A stretch of DNA of 64,000 nucleotides from Pseudomonadales bacterium (GCA_022072145.1 JAJVIG010000016.1:88917-152916); one strand, 5' to 3'; shown: positions 47,970 to 57,017, counted from the first letter of the stretch. The notes: a model not told the origin generated them from the letters alone. Translations and numbers: made by a program.

Positions 47970-49094
47970 CTACGACACGTAGGTCTGGCAATTGCCCCAG
48001 CCGGTCGCGCCGGTGGCGTGGTCGTGCACGCGGATGATGCAGTCACGGAACTGGTTCAGGCGCGCCACGCTTTCCGGCGTCGAGCAATCGGCGAAGTACT
48101 CGCCATCGACATCGAGGCGTCCGCGCCACGAACCGTGATGCCGGCCGTCGAAGCCGTGGTAGAGCCCGGCGCCCAGGTGGAAGCCGGTATCCGAGATCGC
48201 CTCGGCGCTGAGCAGCCGTTCACTGCCGTCTCCCATGCGCAGGTGGAACTCGCCACCGAGCAGGCGCTTGTTGACCGGGTCGAAGCGCAGCTTCGGCTCG
48301 ATCGCGACGATCGGCTCGCGCCGTCCGTCCGCGTGCTCGAAGCCGCCCTGCATGCGCCGGTGCGAGAACCCCGGTGCGCTGTACTCGAGGAAGTACTGGT
48401 GGAAGGCGTAGGTCGAGCCGTCGGGACGCTGGAAATAGAGCGGGTTCCATACCGCCAGCGCACGCAGCCCCCGACCGTCGATCGGATCGGGCGCGAGGTC
48501 CGCGATCGGCAGGCCCACGTCCGGACGGATTCCCCAGCTGTGATCGCGCGTCATGATCCAGGTCTCCGGCGTCACCGTGACGCGCCGACCCTGCACCTCG
48601 ATCCAGCCGCTGGCGACACCGGTCTGGTGGTAGCGCACCTGGTTGGCCGTGTGCCGGTAGCCGGTCAGCGTGCGCCGGTCCTCGCGCTCCTCCAGAACGC
48701 ACGGCACGCTGCCCTCGAGCAGCAGATCGAAGGCGATCGGCTGTACCGCGGTCGGCTCGAGGATCACGCGGACCTGCTTCAGCGGGTCGACGATTTCGTA
48801 GCGCAACGGCCCCACGTCGACGGTGTCCGGCGCGCTCGCGAGTTCGCGGCTCGCACGCACGGTCCACTGCTCCACGCCGCGGCTGACGCCGCCGTAGCCG
48901 TCGACCACGTTGCGGTTGGTGTACTTGCCGAAGCCGAAGCCGATCGACAGCGAACCGTCGCGCGCCGCGGCCATGCCGCAGACCTTCTCGGTCCACGAGT
49001 AGTCGCTCTGCGACACGGTCGCGAAGGTGTCGACGATCTGGTGGTTGAACGATTCGTCCGCCGCCAGCAGCGGCCCGATGCTTCCGTTACTCAT
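47970..49094 (-). CDS. DUF7064/CrtC-like lipocalin-fold protein (paralogue of 13460-14599)
   Basis: 374 residues from ATG 49094 (AGGA 7 nt upstream). The motif 'MTRDHSWGIR' (DHSWG at 184-188) and blocks 'GFGKYTNRNVVDGYGG', 'GPLRYEIVDPLKQVRV', 'FDLLLEGSVPCVLEE' and 'ASGWIEVQGR' line up with the protein at 13460. No signal peptide. Its TAG stop is supplied by the edge of a REP element, and its last 33-36 bases also occur at 39298-39333. Monocistronic here, convergent with the esterase. Function unknown; a hydratase-like or lipid-binding role is conjecture. Confidence 0.75.
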   Translation of the reverse strand: MSNGSIGPLLAADESFNHQIVDTFATVSQSDYSWTEKVCGMAAARDGSLSIGFGFGKYTNRNVVDGYGGVSRGVEQWTVRASRELASAPDTVDVGPLRYEIVDPLKQVRVILEPTAVQPIAFDLLLEGSVPCVLEEREDRRTLTGYRHTANQVRYHQTGVASGWIEVQGRRVTVTPETWIMTRDHSWGIRPDVGLPIADLAPDPIDGRGLRALAVWNPLYFQRPDGSTYAFHQYFLEYSAPGFSHRRMQGGFEHADGRREPIVAIEPKLRFDPVNKRLLGGEFHLRMGDGSERLLSAEAISDTGFHLGAGLYHGFDGRHHGSWRGRLDVDGEYFADCSTPESVARLNQFRDCIIRVHDHATGATGWGNCQTYVS

Positions 49095-49469
49095 GCAATG
49101 ATCCTGTGCCGTGGTGGCGGTGGTGCGTCGAAGAGCGCGCAGGCTACCCGCACGCGCCGACCACGGCAAGCCGCAGGCTCGACACGCCATCGATGTTCGC
49201 GCACGCGATGAATGTCCGCGACGCGCGCGAAATGCGGTTCGATCACTCGACCATGATCACGGGTGGCACACGGCTGTGGATCGATCTGCCTACAGTTGCG
49301 GCGGTGCTCCCGGTGCTGTGACCGACGTTCACCACCGCCACGGCACGCTCCATAGGCGGCGATACCCGCAAGCAGCAACATGCACACGACGACCGGGCTT
49401 GCCTGCCTCATTGTTCTCCCCACGCATGAACACGCTTTGCTCATGGTGCGCGAACAGGTGCGCGAACAG
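49095..49469. other. non-coding or decayed stretch upstream of the P450 remnant
   Basis: No reading frame here looks like protein and no RNA gene or clear promoter is visible. It probably holds the DUF7064 gene's promoter and debris from the deletion that cut the P450 gene. Confidence 0.5.
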
Positions 49470-49815
49470 TTTCGGCCCGCTCCGCGACGACATGCCACCG
49501 CAGGTGCTGGCCGAGCAGCAGCAGAGCATGACGTTCATGGACCCACCCGCGTACGGCACGTACCGCTCGCTGGTCGACTACGCGTTCCGCCTGAAGCAAC
49601 TCGAGGCACGCAAGCCCCTGATGCGACGCATTGCGCGGGAAACCGTGGACCGCGTGATCGAGCGCGGCGAGTGCGAGTTCGTCACCGAGATCGCGATGCA
49701 GATGCCGATGCGCATGATGTTCGCGCTTCTCGGCGTGCGCGACGAGGACTACGGCCAGGTGGTGAACCTCGTGAACACGCTGGCGCTGGCCGACGACCCC
49801 GAGTTCGCGGTTCGC
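49470..49815 (+). pseudogene. internal fragment of a cytochrome P450 gene
   Basis: About 115 codons. 'LAEQQQSMTFMDPPAYGTYRSLVDYAFRLKQL' and 'MRRIARETVDRVIERGECEFVTEIAMQMPMRMMFALLGVRDEDYGQVVNLVN' correspond to the B'-E helix part of bacterial CYP125/CYP142-type P450s ('MDPP.H..YR.LV...F'). The substrate-recognition N-terminus, the I helix, ExxR and the heme-binding Cys loop are all missing. The homology ends near 'ALADDPEFAV', 90 nt before the quinoprotein start. Confidence 0.75.
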
Positions 49816-49904
49816 ACGCACCGACCACGGCTAGCCACGTGCTTGCGCCGCGATCGACCCTCCCCTCACACTGGCTACGATCGGGCACCGACAGGGACAA
49901 AACA

Positions 49905-51812
49905 ATGAAAGCGAACGTGTTGCACCGCCTGGTGTGCATGATGCTCGGCCTGCTGCTGGCGGCACCCGCGCTCGCCCGCACCCCACCCGACGGCGAACAG
50001 CTCTATGCCGCGCGTTGCGCCAGCTGCCACGCCGATCCGGCCACGCGCTCGCCGGCACTCGCCACGCTGCAGCGGATGCCGCTGTCGCGGCTGCTGTCGG
50101 CGCTCGAATTCGGGCGCATGCAGGCGCAGGCCGCCGCGCTCTCGCCCGCGGAACGCCACGCCATCGCCGCCTGGCTGGGCAGTGCCGAGGATGGCGCACG
50201 TTTCGCATGGATCGAGGCGCGTCGCTGCACGCAAACGATCGCCGAACTTCCACCCGACGCCGCGGGCGACTGGGGCTTCGGCGTGCGCAACGCGCGTCAC
50301 CTCGCGAGCGGCGTCACCATCGCGCCACACAACGTCGCGCGCCTCGAACTCGTGTGGTCGCTGGCGCTGCCGCAGGTCACCGATATGCGCTCGCAGCCGG
50401 TCGCGGCCGGCGAGGTGCTGTTCCTGGGCACCCAGACCGGCTCGGTGCTCGCGCTCGATGTGCTCAGCGGTTGCGTGCACTGGTCGCAGCGCGTGAGCGG
50501 CAGCGTGCGCTCGGCGCTGACGCTGGCGGCCACGCCCGACGGCGTTTCGACGCTGTTCTTCGCCGACGACCTGGGCACGGTGCACGCGCTGGATGCGCGC
50601 AGCGGGCAACGACGCTGGCAGCGCGACGTGAAGCTGTTCCCCACCACGGTGGTCAGCGGGTCGATCACGTACCACGCCGGCCGGCTGTTCGTGCCGCTGT
50701 CCTCGTTCGAGGTCGCCGCGGCGGGCATGCCGACCCACGAATGTTGCCGTTCGCACGGTGGCGTGCGCGCGCTCGACGCCACCACCGGGGGCGAACTGTG
50801 GATCTACGAGACCACCCCGGCGGCACGCCGGACCGGAACCACCTCGGCCGGCGTGCCGAGCTGGGGTCCATCGGGCGCCTCGGTATGGAGCACGCCCACC
50901 ATCGACGCCCGCCGCGGCCTGCTCTACGTCGGTACCGGCGAGAATTTCTCCCGCCCCGCCACCGACACCAGCGACGCGGTGATCGCCCTAGGCATCGACG
51001 ATGGACTCCCGCGCTGGCGCTTCCAGGCGTTGGCCGACGACGTCTGGAACGCCGCCTGTCAGTTGAACGGTCCGAACTGCCCGCAGGATCCCGGCCCCGA
51101 CTGGGACATCGGCGCCTCGGTGGCGCTGGTCAGCGGCGACGACGGCCGCGAGCGGCTGCTGGCGGGCCAGAAATCGGGCGAGTTGTTCGTGCTCGATCCC
51201 GACGCTTCTGGCGCGCTGCTGTGGCGCCGGCGCGTTAGCCAGGGAACCGCCAACGGCGGCAACAGCGGCATCCACTGGGGCATGGCCAGCGACGGGCGTC
51301 ACGTCTTCGTGCCGATTTCCGACCCCGACTGGAAGCTGGCGGGCTACACGCCGCGCCCGGGCGTGTATGCCTTCGCGGTGCGCGACGGCGCGCCGGTGTG
51401 GGAACATCCAGTGACGCGCGGCTGCGAGGTCGACCCGGCCGATGCGCCGCTCGCCGGACTCGCGGCCATGCGCACCGGCGCTACGCCACGATCACCGTGG
51501 CCGCAATGTTCGTGGTTCTACGCGCATTCGGCCGCCGCGCTGCTCGCCAACGGCATCGTCTGGGCCGGTGCGCTCGACGGCCGGGTGCGCGCGCTCGATG
51601 CGGCGAGCGGACGTGCGCTGCACGTGTTCGAAACGGCACGGCCGCTGATCGGGAGCAACGGCATCGAGGGACACGGCGGCTCGATCGACGTCGGCGGCGT
51701 GCTGCCGCACGGGCGTTACCTGTTCGTGCTGTCCGGCTACGGGATGTTCCGCCAGATGCCCGGCAACCTGCTGCTCGCCTACGCCTTGCCGTCGGATATC
51801 GCCACCCCGTAG
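49905..51812 (+). CDS. exported PQQ quinoprotein with N-terminal cytochrome c domain (PVA dehydrogenase-like)
   Basis: 635 residues from ATG 49905. Signal peptide 'LVCMMLGLLLAAPALA'; heme c site C38-A-S-C41-H42. A beta-propeller follows with PQQ-type repeats: 'GTQTGSVLALDVLSGCVHW', 'DDLGTVHALDARSGQRRW', 'GGVRALDATTGGELW', 'GLLYVGTGENFS', 'KSGELFVLDPDASGALLW' and 'LDGRVRALDAASGRAL'. Adjacent cysteines in 'THECCRSHGG' match the vicinal-disulfide spot. The layout is that of polyvinyl-alcohol dehydrogenase (cytochrome), which oxidises secondary alcohols in the periplasm and passes electrons to its heme. No PQQ synthesis genes nearby. The TAG stop abuts a REP palindrome. Confidence 0.87.
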   Translation: MKANVLHRLVCMMLGLLLAAPALARTPPDGEQLYAARCASCHADPATRSPALATLQRMPLSRLLSALEFGRMQAQAAALSPAERHAIAAWLGSAEDGARFAWIEARRCTQTIAELPPDAAGDWGFGVRNARHLASGVTIAPHNVARLELVWSLALPQVTDMRSQPVAAGEVLFLGTQTGSVLALDVLSGCVHWSQRVSGSVRSALTLAATPDGVSTLFFADDLGTVHALDARSGQRRWQRDVKLFPTTVVSGSITYHAGRLFVPLSSFEVAAAGMPTHECCRSHGGVRALDATTGGELWIYETTPAARRTGTTSAGVPSWGPSGASVWSTPTIDARRGLLYVGTGENFSRPATDTSDAVIALGIDDGLPRWRFQALADDVWNAACQLNGPNCPQDPGPDWDIGASVALVSGDDGRERLLAGQKSGELFVLDPDASGALLWRRRVSQGTANGGNSGIHWGMASDGRHVFVPISDPDWKLAGYTPRPGVYAFAVRDGAPVWEHPVTRGCEVDPADAPLAGLAAMRTGATPRSPWPQCSWFYAHSAAALLANGIVWAGALDGRVRALDAASGRALHVFETARPLIGSNGIEGHGGSIDVGGVLPHGRYLFVLSGYGMFRQMPGNLLLAYALPSDIATP

Positions 51813-51972
51813 GTCCGGGCTGTGCCCGGACATCGTTCGGCCACCGACATCGTTCGGCCACAGGCCGAACCTGCGGATGCATCGTTCGGCCACAGGCCGA
51901 ACCTGCGGATGCATCGTTCGGCCACAGGCCGAACCTACGGATGCATCGTTCGGCCACGGGCCGGACCGGCCG
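51813..51972. repeat. REP-like palindrome array with 32-bp period between convergent genes
   Basis: Palindrome B (51813-51831) starts right after the quinoprotein's TAG. Palindrome A then recurs at 51852-51870, 51884-51902 and 51916-51934, and imperfectly at 51948-51966, each preceded by CATC; a truncated unit begins at 51831. The spacing is exactly 32 bp for the last four. It ends next to the gpmI stop and could stop transcription from both sides. Confidence 0.88.
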
Positions 51973-53640
51973 TCAGGAACGAATGCGCAGCAGGCTCGGC
52001 CTCCACATGCCGGGGGCCTCGAAGCCGAGCAGTTCGACCGTGGTCGCCGCGATGTTCGCCAGCCCCGGCAGGTGCTCCTGGCCCGCGTGCCCGGCCGACG
52101 CCAGCGTGAGGCGGCCGCCGCTCACGTTGTCGTAAAGCACCAGCGGCACCGCATTGAGCGTGTGGCTGGTCTTCGGGCGTATGCTGCCGGCGGCATCGCG
52201 CGCCGGCTCGCCGCTCTTGCGGTCGGTCTCGAACATTTCCTCGGCGTTGCCGTGATCGGCCGTGACCAGCGCTACGCCGCCGAGCGCATCGATCACCGGC
52301 AGCAGGCGCGACAGCGCCAGGTCGACCGCCTCGACCGCCATCACCGCGGCCCAGTAGTGGCCGGTGTGACCGACCATGTCGCCGTTGGCGTAGTTGACGC
52401 GCAGCGCGCGGCTGCGCCCGCTCTTCAGTTCCTCGATCAGCGCATCGGTGATCTCGGCGGCCTTCATCCACGGCCGTTCCTCGAACGGCACGCGATCCGA
52501 CGGGACCTCCAGCCAGCGCTCCAGTCCCTCGTCGAAGCGTCCGCTGCGGTTGCCGTTCCAGAAATAGGTGACGTGCCCGAACTTCTGCGTCTCGGAGATC
52601 GCGAACTGCGTGATGCCGGCGGCGCTGAGGTGCTCGCCCATGGTGTCGCGGATCGCCGGCGGCGCGACCAGGAAGCGGCGCGGGATCTGCAGGTCGCCGT
52701 CGTACTGCAGCATGCCGGCGTAACAGACGCGCGGCGTGCGCCCGCGTGCGAATTTCGTGAAATCCTCGTCGGTGAAGGCACGCGAGATCTCGATCGCGCG
52801 GTCGCCGCGGAAGTTGAAGAACACCACCGAGTCGCCGTCGTGGATCGCTCCGAGCGCGGCGCCGTCCTCCTCGATCACGAACGCGGGCAGGTCCTGGTCA
52901 CCGACGCCGGGACGCTCGGCCCGGCAGGCGGCGATCGCGGCCGCGGCGCTCGCGAAGCGCCGCCCCTCGCCGTGCACGTGCGTGGCCCAGCCGCGCTCGA
53001 CCATCGCCCAGTCCGCCTCGTAGCGATCCATCGTGATATGCATGCGGCCGCCGCCGCTGGCGATCCGCGCATCGAAGTCCTCCGAGCGCAGTCCGGCCAG
53101 GAAGACCTCGAAGGGCTCCACGTAGTCGAGCGCCGAGGTCGCCGGCACGTCGCGACCGTCGAGCAGCGCGTGCACGCGCACGCGGCGCACGCCAGCCCCG
53201 CGCGCCGCGACGATCAGCGCCCGCAGGTGATCGATGTGCGAGTGCACGTTGCCGTCGGAGAACAGACCCAGCAGGTGCAGCGTGCCACCGGAGCCCACGA
53301 CATTGCCGACGATCTCGCGCCACGCTGCACCCGCGAACAGGCTGCCGCCGGCGATCGCGTCGTTGACCAGCGCCGCGCCCTGCGCGTAGACCTGCCCCGA
53401 GCCGAGCGCGTTGTGGCCCACCTCAGAATTGCCCATGTCCTCGTCGCTCGGCATCCCGACCGCGGTGCCATGTGCCTTCAGCAGCGTGTGCGGGTGACTC
53501 GCGAACAGCCGGTCCAGCGTCGGCGTGTGCGCATCCGCCACCGCGTTGCCGGTGCGCGCCGTACGCGCCCCGATGCCGTCCATCACCACCGTGACCACCG
53601 GGCCGGCGACGCCCGCGAAGCGCTTCGATTTCGACAACAT
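51973..53640 (-). CDS. gpmI: 2,3-bisphosphoglycerate-independent phosphoglycerate mutase
   Basis: 555 residues, close to the usual 510-550. Metal/active-site blocks: 'VVTVVMDGIGARTARTGNAVADAHTPTLD', catalytic Ser in 'DMGNSEVGHNALGSGQ', 'LLGLFSDGNVHSHIDHL', 'VFFNFRGDRAIEISRAF', 'YFWNGNRSGRFDEG' and 'VALVTADHGNAEEMF'. It interconverts 3- and 2-phosphoglycerate with two Mn ions in glycolysis. It has an N-terminal opening 'KSKRFAGVAGPV' slightly longer than typical. Convergent with the quinoprotein. Confidence 0.95.
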   Translation of the reverse strand: MLSKSKRFAGVAGPVVTVVMDGIGARTARTGNAVADAHTPTLDRLFASHPHTLLKAHGTAVGMPSDEDMGNSEVGHNALGSGQVYAQGAALVNDAIAGGSLFAGAAWREIVGNVVGSGGTLHLLGLFSDGNVHSHIDHLRALIVAARGAGVRRVRVHALLDGRDVPATSALDYVEPFEVFLAGLRSEDFDARIASGGGRMHITMDRYEADWAMVERGWATHVHGEGRRFASAAAAIAACRAERPGVGDQDLPAFVIEEDGAALGAIHDGDSVVFFNFRGDRAIEISRAFTDEDFTKFARGRTPRVCYAGMLQYDGDLQIPRRFLVAPPAIRDTMGEHLSAAGITQFAISETQKFGHVTYFWNGNRSGRFDEGLERWLEVPSDRVPFEERPWMKAAEITDALIEELKSGRSRALRVNYANGDMVGHTGHYWAAVMAVEAVDLALSRLLPVIDALGGVALVTADHGNAEEMFETDRKSGEPARDAAGSIRPKTSHTLNAVPLVLYDNVSGGRLTLASAGHAGQEHLPGLANIAATTVELLGFEAPGMWRPSLLRIRS

Positions 53641-53677
53641 CCGTGGAACCTTCTGTGGGACGGGAAAGCGCGGGCTG

Positions 53678-54721
53678 TCAGCCGAGCAGGATATCGGCGA
53701 CCGCCGCGAGGTGTTCGGGTTGCTGCATGCCGAGGATCAGCGTGCCGACCCGGCCTTCGGCGCCGAGCGCGCGCCACGCCGCGGCGCGCTCGCGGATGCG
53801 CCCCAGCGGCCCGACCAGCGCGATCTCGTCGACCAGCTCGTCCGGCACCGCCTGCATCGCCTCGAGCTTGCGGCCGGCGAGGAAATGGTCCTGGATCGCG
53901 ATCGCCGCTTCCTCGTAACCCATCTCGCGTGCGTAGCGGTTGTAGAAATTCTTCTCGCGCGCACCCATGCCGCCGATGTACAGCGCGAGCATGCCCTTGA
54001 CCGGCTGCCGGCACGCCTCGAGATCCTCGCCGACGACGACCGACACCGTGGGCGCCACGTCGAAGTCCGCGCGCGTCCTGCCGTCGCTGCGCCGCGCGAT
54101 GCCCGCCGCGACGTGCTCCTCGATCAGGTGCGACTTCGCGGGCGACAGCCAGATCGGGAACACGCCGTCGGCCAGTTCGGCCGCCACCGCGAGGCCGGCC
54201 GGAGTGAAACTCGCGCTGTAGATCGGGATATCGGGCGTGGCCTCGAGGATCGACTTCAGCGGCTTGCCCAGCCCGGTCGCGCCCGGGCCATGGTAGGGCA
54301 ACTGGTAGATCTCGCCGTCGAACTCGACCGGGCCGCGCCGTTCCATGATCAGGCGCATGATCGCGATGTATTCGCGCATCCGCGTCACCGGTTTGCCATA
54401 CGGCACGCCGTGCCAGCCTTCGATCACCTGCGGGCCCGAGGCACCCAGCCCCAGCAGGAAGCGGTTGCCCGAGAGTTGCGACAGCGTCATCGCCGTCATC
54501 GCGGTATTGGCGGGGCTGCGGGCGGGCATCTGCATGATCGCGGTGCCGACGCGGATCCGCGCGGTCGAGGCGAGGATCCACGCCGCCACCGACACCGCAT
54601 CCGAACCGTAGGCCTCGGCGACCCATACCGAGTCGAAGCCCGCCGCCTCCGCCTGGCGCACCAGATCGAGCGGCACCAGCGCGCGCTTGCCCGAATAACC
54701 GACCATAAGACCCAACCGCAT
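53678..54721 (-). CDS. LLM class flavin/F420-dependent oxidoreductase
   Basis: 347 residues from ATG 54721 (GGGGG 8 nt upstream); an ATG at 54727 is nearer that site. 'MRLGLMVGYSGKRALVPLDLVRQAEAAGFDSVWVAEAYGSDAVS' in outline is the luciferase-like TIM-barrel opening; 'TMTLSQLSGNRFLLGLGASGPQVIEGWHG' and 'YSASFTPAGLAVAAELADGVFPIWL' follow. Closest to the TIGR03559/Rv2161c-type F420 branch by pattern. Divergent from prc; no operon partners. Substrate and cofactor unknown. Confidence 0.88.
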   Translation of the reverse strand: MRLGLMVGYSGKRALVPLDLVRQAEAAGFDSVWVAEAYGSDAVSVAAWILASTARIRVGTAIMQMPARSPANTAMTAMTLSQLSGNRFLLGLGASGPQVIEGWHGVPYGKPVTRMREYIAIMRLIMERRGPVEFDGEIYQLPYHGPGATGLGKPLKSILEATPDIPIYSASFTPAGLAVAAELADGVFPIWLSPAKSHLIEEHVAAGIARRSDGRTRADFDVAPTVSVVVGEDLEACRQPVKGMLALYIGGMGAREKNFYNRYAREMGYEEAAIAIQDHFLAGRKLEAMQAVPDELVDEIALVGPLGRIRERAAAWRALGAEGRVGTLILGMQQPEHLAAVADILLG

Positions 54722-54852
54722 CCGCATGTCCCCCGCGCGACGACGACCGGTAGACAATTCACACTGCGTGGATGCCGCCGGGTCGTACAAGTCGCCGGAA
54801 TTATCGGTAATAATGGCCGCGAAGTCACCGCACAGGGCGAAGCCCACCCGTC

Positions 54853-56988
54853 ATGCCGTACCCCCGCGCCGTCCCCGTTTCGAAGTCGCTTCACTCGCTC
54901 GCCCTGCTCGTCCTGCTGCTGCCGGCGCTGCTGGCGGCCGCCAAGGCGCCGGATGCGCTGACCTACGACCGCACGCAGAGCCTTGCCACGCTCGACATCA
55001 TCGAACGCCTGGGCCGGCATCACTATGCGCGCGTCAGCGTCGACGACGCGCTGTCGGAGCGTCTGCTCGAGAGCTACCTGCGCAACCTCGACCCGGGCCG
55101 CAACGTGTTCCTGGGTTCCGACATCGAGGAGTTCCGCCGCCTGCGCCACGCGCTGGACAACCAGCTGCTCGGCGGCGACCCGGGCGCCGGGTTCACGATC
55201 TACCGCCGCTACGACGAGCGGCTGCGCGCACGCCTGACGCAGCTGATCGCCGAGTTGCCGCAGACGATCCGCAGCATCGACTTCACGACCGACGAAGTCC
55301 TGATCGTCGACCGCGACGCGCTGGACTGGCCCTCCGATGCGCGCGAGGCCGACGAGATCTGGCGCAAGCAGATCAAGTCCAGCGTGCTCGGACTGAAGCT
55401 GGCCGGCAAGAATATCGACGACATCGAGCAGCTGCTGCTCAAGCGCTACCGCGACCAGCTCAGGCGCATGAAGCAGGTCAACAGCGACGACGTCTACCAG
55501 CTGTACATGAACTCGTTCACCTCGCTGTTCGACCCGCACACCAACTACCTCTCGCCGCGCAGCTCCGAGAACTTCAACATGAGCATGCGCCTGTCGCTGG
55601 AAGGCATCGGCGCGGTGCTGCAACAGGACGACGAGTTCACGCGGGTCGCGCGCCTGGTCCCGGGCGGCCCGGCGGCACGCCACGGCGAACTGAAACCCTC
55701 CGACCGCATCGTCGCGGTGGGCCAGGAGAGCGCCGGCGAACCGACCGACGTGGTCGGCTGGCGCCTGGACGACGTGGTTGACCTCATCCGCGGCAAGCCG
55801 GGTACCACGGTGCGACTGGAGATCGTGCGCGGTTCGGGCGCCGCCGAGCAGCACCGCACGATCGCGATCGTGCGCGAGCGGGTGAAGCTCGAGGAACAGG
55901 CGGCGAAGAGCCGCGTGCTCGAACTGCCGGTCGGCGACACCGTGCACCGGGTCGGCGTGATCGACGTGCCGGCCTTCTACGCGGACTTCGAAGCGATGCA
56001 GCGTGGCGACCCGGACTACCGCAGCACCACGCGCGACGTGGCGCGGCTGCTGGATGAACTCCAGGGCCAGCGCGTCGAGGGCATCGTGATCGACCTGCGC
56101 GACAACGGCGGCGGTTCGCTGCAGGAAGCGCACGCGTTGACCGGCCTGTTCATCGAGTCCGGCCCCACGGTGCAGATCCGCCACAGCAACGAGCGTGTCG
56201 AGCGCAAGCAGAAGTTCCGCGACGGCGCCTACTACGCCGGGCCGCTGCTGGTACTGATCAACCGCCTCAGCGCCTCGGCGTCCGAGATCTTCGCCGGTGC
56301 GATCCAGGACTACGAACGCGGCCTGGTGGTCGGCAGCCCCTCCTTCGGCAAGGGCACCGTGCAGTCGTTGAGCCCGCTCAACCACGGCCAGCTGAAGCTC
56401 ACGGAATCGAAGTTCTACCGCATCTCGGGCGAGAGCACCCAGCACCGCGGCGTGCTGCCGGACATCGAGCTGCCGTCGCTCTACGACGTTGCCGAAGTCG
56501 GCGAAAGCGCGCTCGACAACGCGCTGCCGTGGGACCGCATCGACCCGGTGCGCCACCGCAACTACCAGGACATCGCCTCGCTGCTGCCCAGCCTGCGCGA
56601 GTGGCATGCCGCGCGCGCCGACCAGGATCCCGAGCTGCGACACCTGCGCGAGGAGATCGAACTCGAGCACCGCTACGCCGCGATCCAGACCGTCTCGCTG
56701 AGCGAGTCGGTGCGGCTCGCGGAACGCGAACGTCGCCGGCAGGAGGAGCTCGCGATCGAGAACCGTCTGCGCACCGCCAAGGGGCTGGCACCGCTCGCCT
56801 CTCCGGACGAACTCGGGAACGTGTCTGCCGAGGGGGCAGAAGTCGCCGACGGGGATGCTGACGGGGATGCCGACGCGGATGCGGACACACAGGACGAGCA
56901 GGACGCGCCGGATCCGCTGTTGACCGAATCAGGACGCATCCTGCTCGATGCGATCCGCCTCGGCGAACGCCTCGCCGCCACCGACTGA
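54853..56988 (+). CDS. prc: tail-specific (carboxy-terminal processing) protease Prc
   Basis: 711 residues. Signal peptide 'KSLHSLALLVLLLPALLAAAKA'. N-terminal helical domain, PDZ with 'GIGAVLQQDDEFTRVARLVPGGPAARHGELKPSDRIVAVG' in outline, then the S41 core: 'GIVIDLRDNGGGSLQEA', nucleophile in 'INRLSASASEIFAGAIQDY', and general-base Lys in 'GSPSFGKGTVQSL'. The DUF3340-like C-terminal part follows. Unusual is a strongly acidic Asp-Ala/Gly tail segment at about residues 665-690. It degrades periplasmic proteins by their C-termini and trims PBP3 in E. coli. Confidence 0.95.
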   Translation: MPYPRAVPVSKSLHSLALLVLLLPALLAAAKAPDALTYDRTQSLATLDIIERLGRHHYARVSVDDALSERLLESYLRNLDPGRNVFLGSDIEEFRRLRHALDNQLLGGDPGAGFTIYRRYDERLRARLTQLIAELPQTIRSIDFTTDEVLIVDRDALDWPSDAREADEIWRKQIKSSVLGLKLAGKNIDDIEQLLLKRYRDQLRRMKQVNSDDVYQLYMNSFTSLFDPHTNYLSPRSSENFNMSMRLSLEGIGAVLQQDDEFTRVARLVPGGPAARHGELKPSDRIVAVGQESAGEPTDVVGWRLDDVVDLIRGKPGTTVRLEIVRGSGAAEQHRTIAIVRERVKLEEQAAKSRVLELPVGDTVHRVGVIDVPAFYADFEAMQRGDPDYRSTTRDVARLLDELQGQRVEGIVIDLRDNGGGSLQEAHALTGLFIESGPTVQIRHSNERVERKQKFRDGAYYAGPLLVLINRLSASASEIFAGAIQDYERGLVVGSPSFGKGTVQSLSPLNHGQLKLTESKFYRISGESTQHRGVLPDIELPSLYDVAEVGESALDNALPWDRIDPVRHRNYQDIASLLPSLREWHAARADQDPELRHLREEIELEHRYAAIQTVSLSESVRLAERERRRQEELAIENRLRTAKGLAPLASPDELGNVSAEGAEVADGDADGDADADADTQDEQDAPDPLLTESGRILLDAIRLGERLAATD

Positions 56989-56995
56989 GCGCCGG

Positions 56996-57017
56996 CGCGC
57001 GGCGCGACCGCCGCGCG
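56996..57017. terminator. perfect hairpin between convergent prc and gor
   Basis: CGCGCGGCG and CGCCGCGCG form a perfect 9-bp all-GC stem with a CGAC loop, filling the 29-nt gap between the two stop codons. A good bidirectional terminator candidate despite no T-tract. Confidence 0.55.

Noticed and set aside
49111..49400. N-terminal part of the P450 open frame
   Set aside because: The frame is open but its sequence does not resemble a P450 N-terminus, so only the part from about 49470 is called.
51831..51966. CRISPR array
   Set aside because: The 32-bp period has no unique spacers; the whole unit is repeated and palindromic, and there are no cas genes.
54728..54852. prc promoter with AATAAT as -10 box
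   Set aside because: No convincing -35 hexamer stands at 16-18 nt, so I left it out as a feature.
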